This document shows, piece after piece, positions 63,801 through 64,000 of a DNA stretch of 64,000 nucleotides. A model generated the notes under the pieces. The model was not told where the DNA came from and did no database searches. It saw only the letters and a list, made by a program, of their open reading frames with translations. A program made the position numbers and the translations under genes. The stretch covers positions 62,001 through 126,000 of the forward strand of contig NZ_FMCW01000025.1 of assembly GCF_900091595.1 (NCBI RefSeq), given 5' to 3'. How positions within the stretch are numbered: position 1 is the first letter of the stretch; every line of letters starts with the position of its first letter. The stretch comes from Micromonospora haikouensis (GTDB taxonomy: Bacteria; Actinomycetota; Actinomycetes; Mycobacteriales; Micromonosporaceae).

Positions 63801-64000
63801 TCAGGCGGGCTGATAGGTGAGGCAGTCGCTGGCGGTGGCGCCGGGGCCGACGGTGATGGACTCCGCCGTGCACGCGAGGTTGGTGTTGTAGGTGCACTCG
63901 GAGCGTGCGCATGCGCCCACCGTGCCGGTCACCTCCGCGATACCGCCCTGAAGCGACGACTCCACGAACGTCGCGCAGGACGCGGCGTCTCCCGTCGAAG
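63801..64000 (-). CDS. DUF1540 protein, 5' end outside window
   Basis: The last 66 codons of a - strand gene are visible. The segment VGACARSECTYNTNLACTA followed by ITVGPGATASDC has the Cys spacing of DUF1540, small Cys-rich proteins of unknown function. Just before it, DAASCATFVES looks like the end of an earlier copy, so the protein probably has two. Four Cys in the visible repeat could bind metal. The gene ends before the iron box of the DUF2470 gene. Confidence 0.82.
   Translation of the reverse strand, partial: STGDAASCATFVESSLQGGIAEVTGTVGACARSECTYNTNLACTAESITVGPGATASDCLTYQPA

Noticed and set aside
2..64000. CRISPR array, tRNA, rRNA, insertion sequence or integrase
   Set aside because: Nothing with regular repeats, cloverleaf signals or transposase motifs was seen while reading either strand; a covariance search was not possible.

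Overview
The window is very GC-rich DNA from an actinomycete. The evidence is GTG and TTG starts, start/stop overlaps, GC-biased third codon positions, MbtH and DUF4254 family proteins and IdeR/DmdR-type iron boxes. I cannot name the genus. Three units are visible: a bleomycin-family hybrid NRPS-PKS cluster on the + strand (positions 2-48519), a small unfamiliar peptide cassette on the - strand (50396-55642), and a siderophore/iron block on the - strand (56844-64000).

Region 1 (2-48519) reads as one very long operon whose genes mostly overlap by a few bases. The enzyme order matches the bleomycin assembly line as I remember it: C-A-PCP (BlmX end, His code), C-A-PCP (BlmIX), KS-AT-MT-KR-ACP (BlmVIII), C-A-PCP (BlmVII), acyl-ligase-ACP-C-A(Ser)-PCP-C (BlmVI), PCP-C (BlmV), a glycosyltransferase fused to a hydroxylase-like domain (BlmF-like), C-A(beta-Ala)-PCP-Cy-A(Cys)-PCP-Cy (BlmIV) and A*-PCP-Ox (BlmIII). 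Tailoring genes follow: an Fe/2OG dioxygenase, an MbtH fusion, a GT9 glycosyltransferase (BlmE-like), a carbamoyltransferase (BlmD-like), a HemN-like radical SAM enzyme, two Asp/Asn beta-hydroxylases with an ankyrin protein between them, a second carbamoyltransferase and an SGNH hydrolase-like protein. A GNAT + VOC protein like the bleomycin N-acetyltransferase BlmB closes the cluster and would give self-resistance. Several details depart from a plain copy of bleomycin: the BlmVI/BlmV junction has no A domain, its C domain reads SSxxxDG instead of HHxxxDG, the PKS AT is vestigial, the pocket at the Thr position is altered, and there is a second carbamoyltransferase. The product is probably a new member of the family.

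Region 2 begins after a convergent boundary: a DUF4254 gene and a heme oxygenase on the - strand, then a 500-base spacer. A four-gene - strand unit follows. It starts with a 20-residue ORF with a strong ribosome binding site, a promoter-like sequence and a hairpin abutting its stop codon. Downstream come an 831-residue TPR-like protein, a stand-alone condensation-domain-like enzyme that keeps its catalytic His, and an MFS exporter. I know no described system with this set. It looks like a ribosomal peptide pathway using an NRPS-type condensation fold and is the best candidate here for an undescribed system. A small membrane-anchored protein of unknown function lies just upstream.

Region 3 is an iron-acquisition block. 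ATP-grasp ligase, two IucA/IucC-type NIS synthetases and a PLP decarboxylase overlap in one operon, in the order of vibrioferrin pvsA-B-D-E without the exporter pvsC. An almost perfect 19-bp iron box lies just upstream. A DUF2470 protein with its own iron box precedes it, and a partial DUF1540 gene runs off the right end. No rRNA, tRNA, CRISPR array, insertion sequence or integrase was seen.
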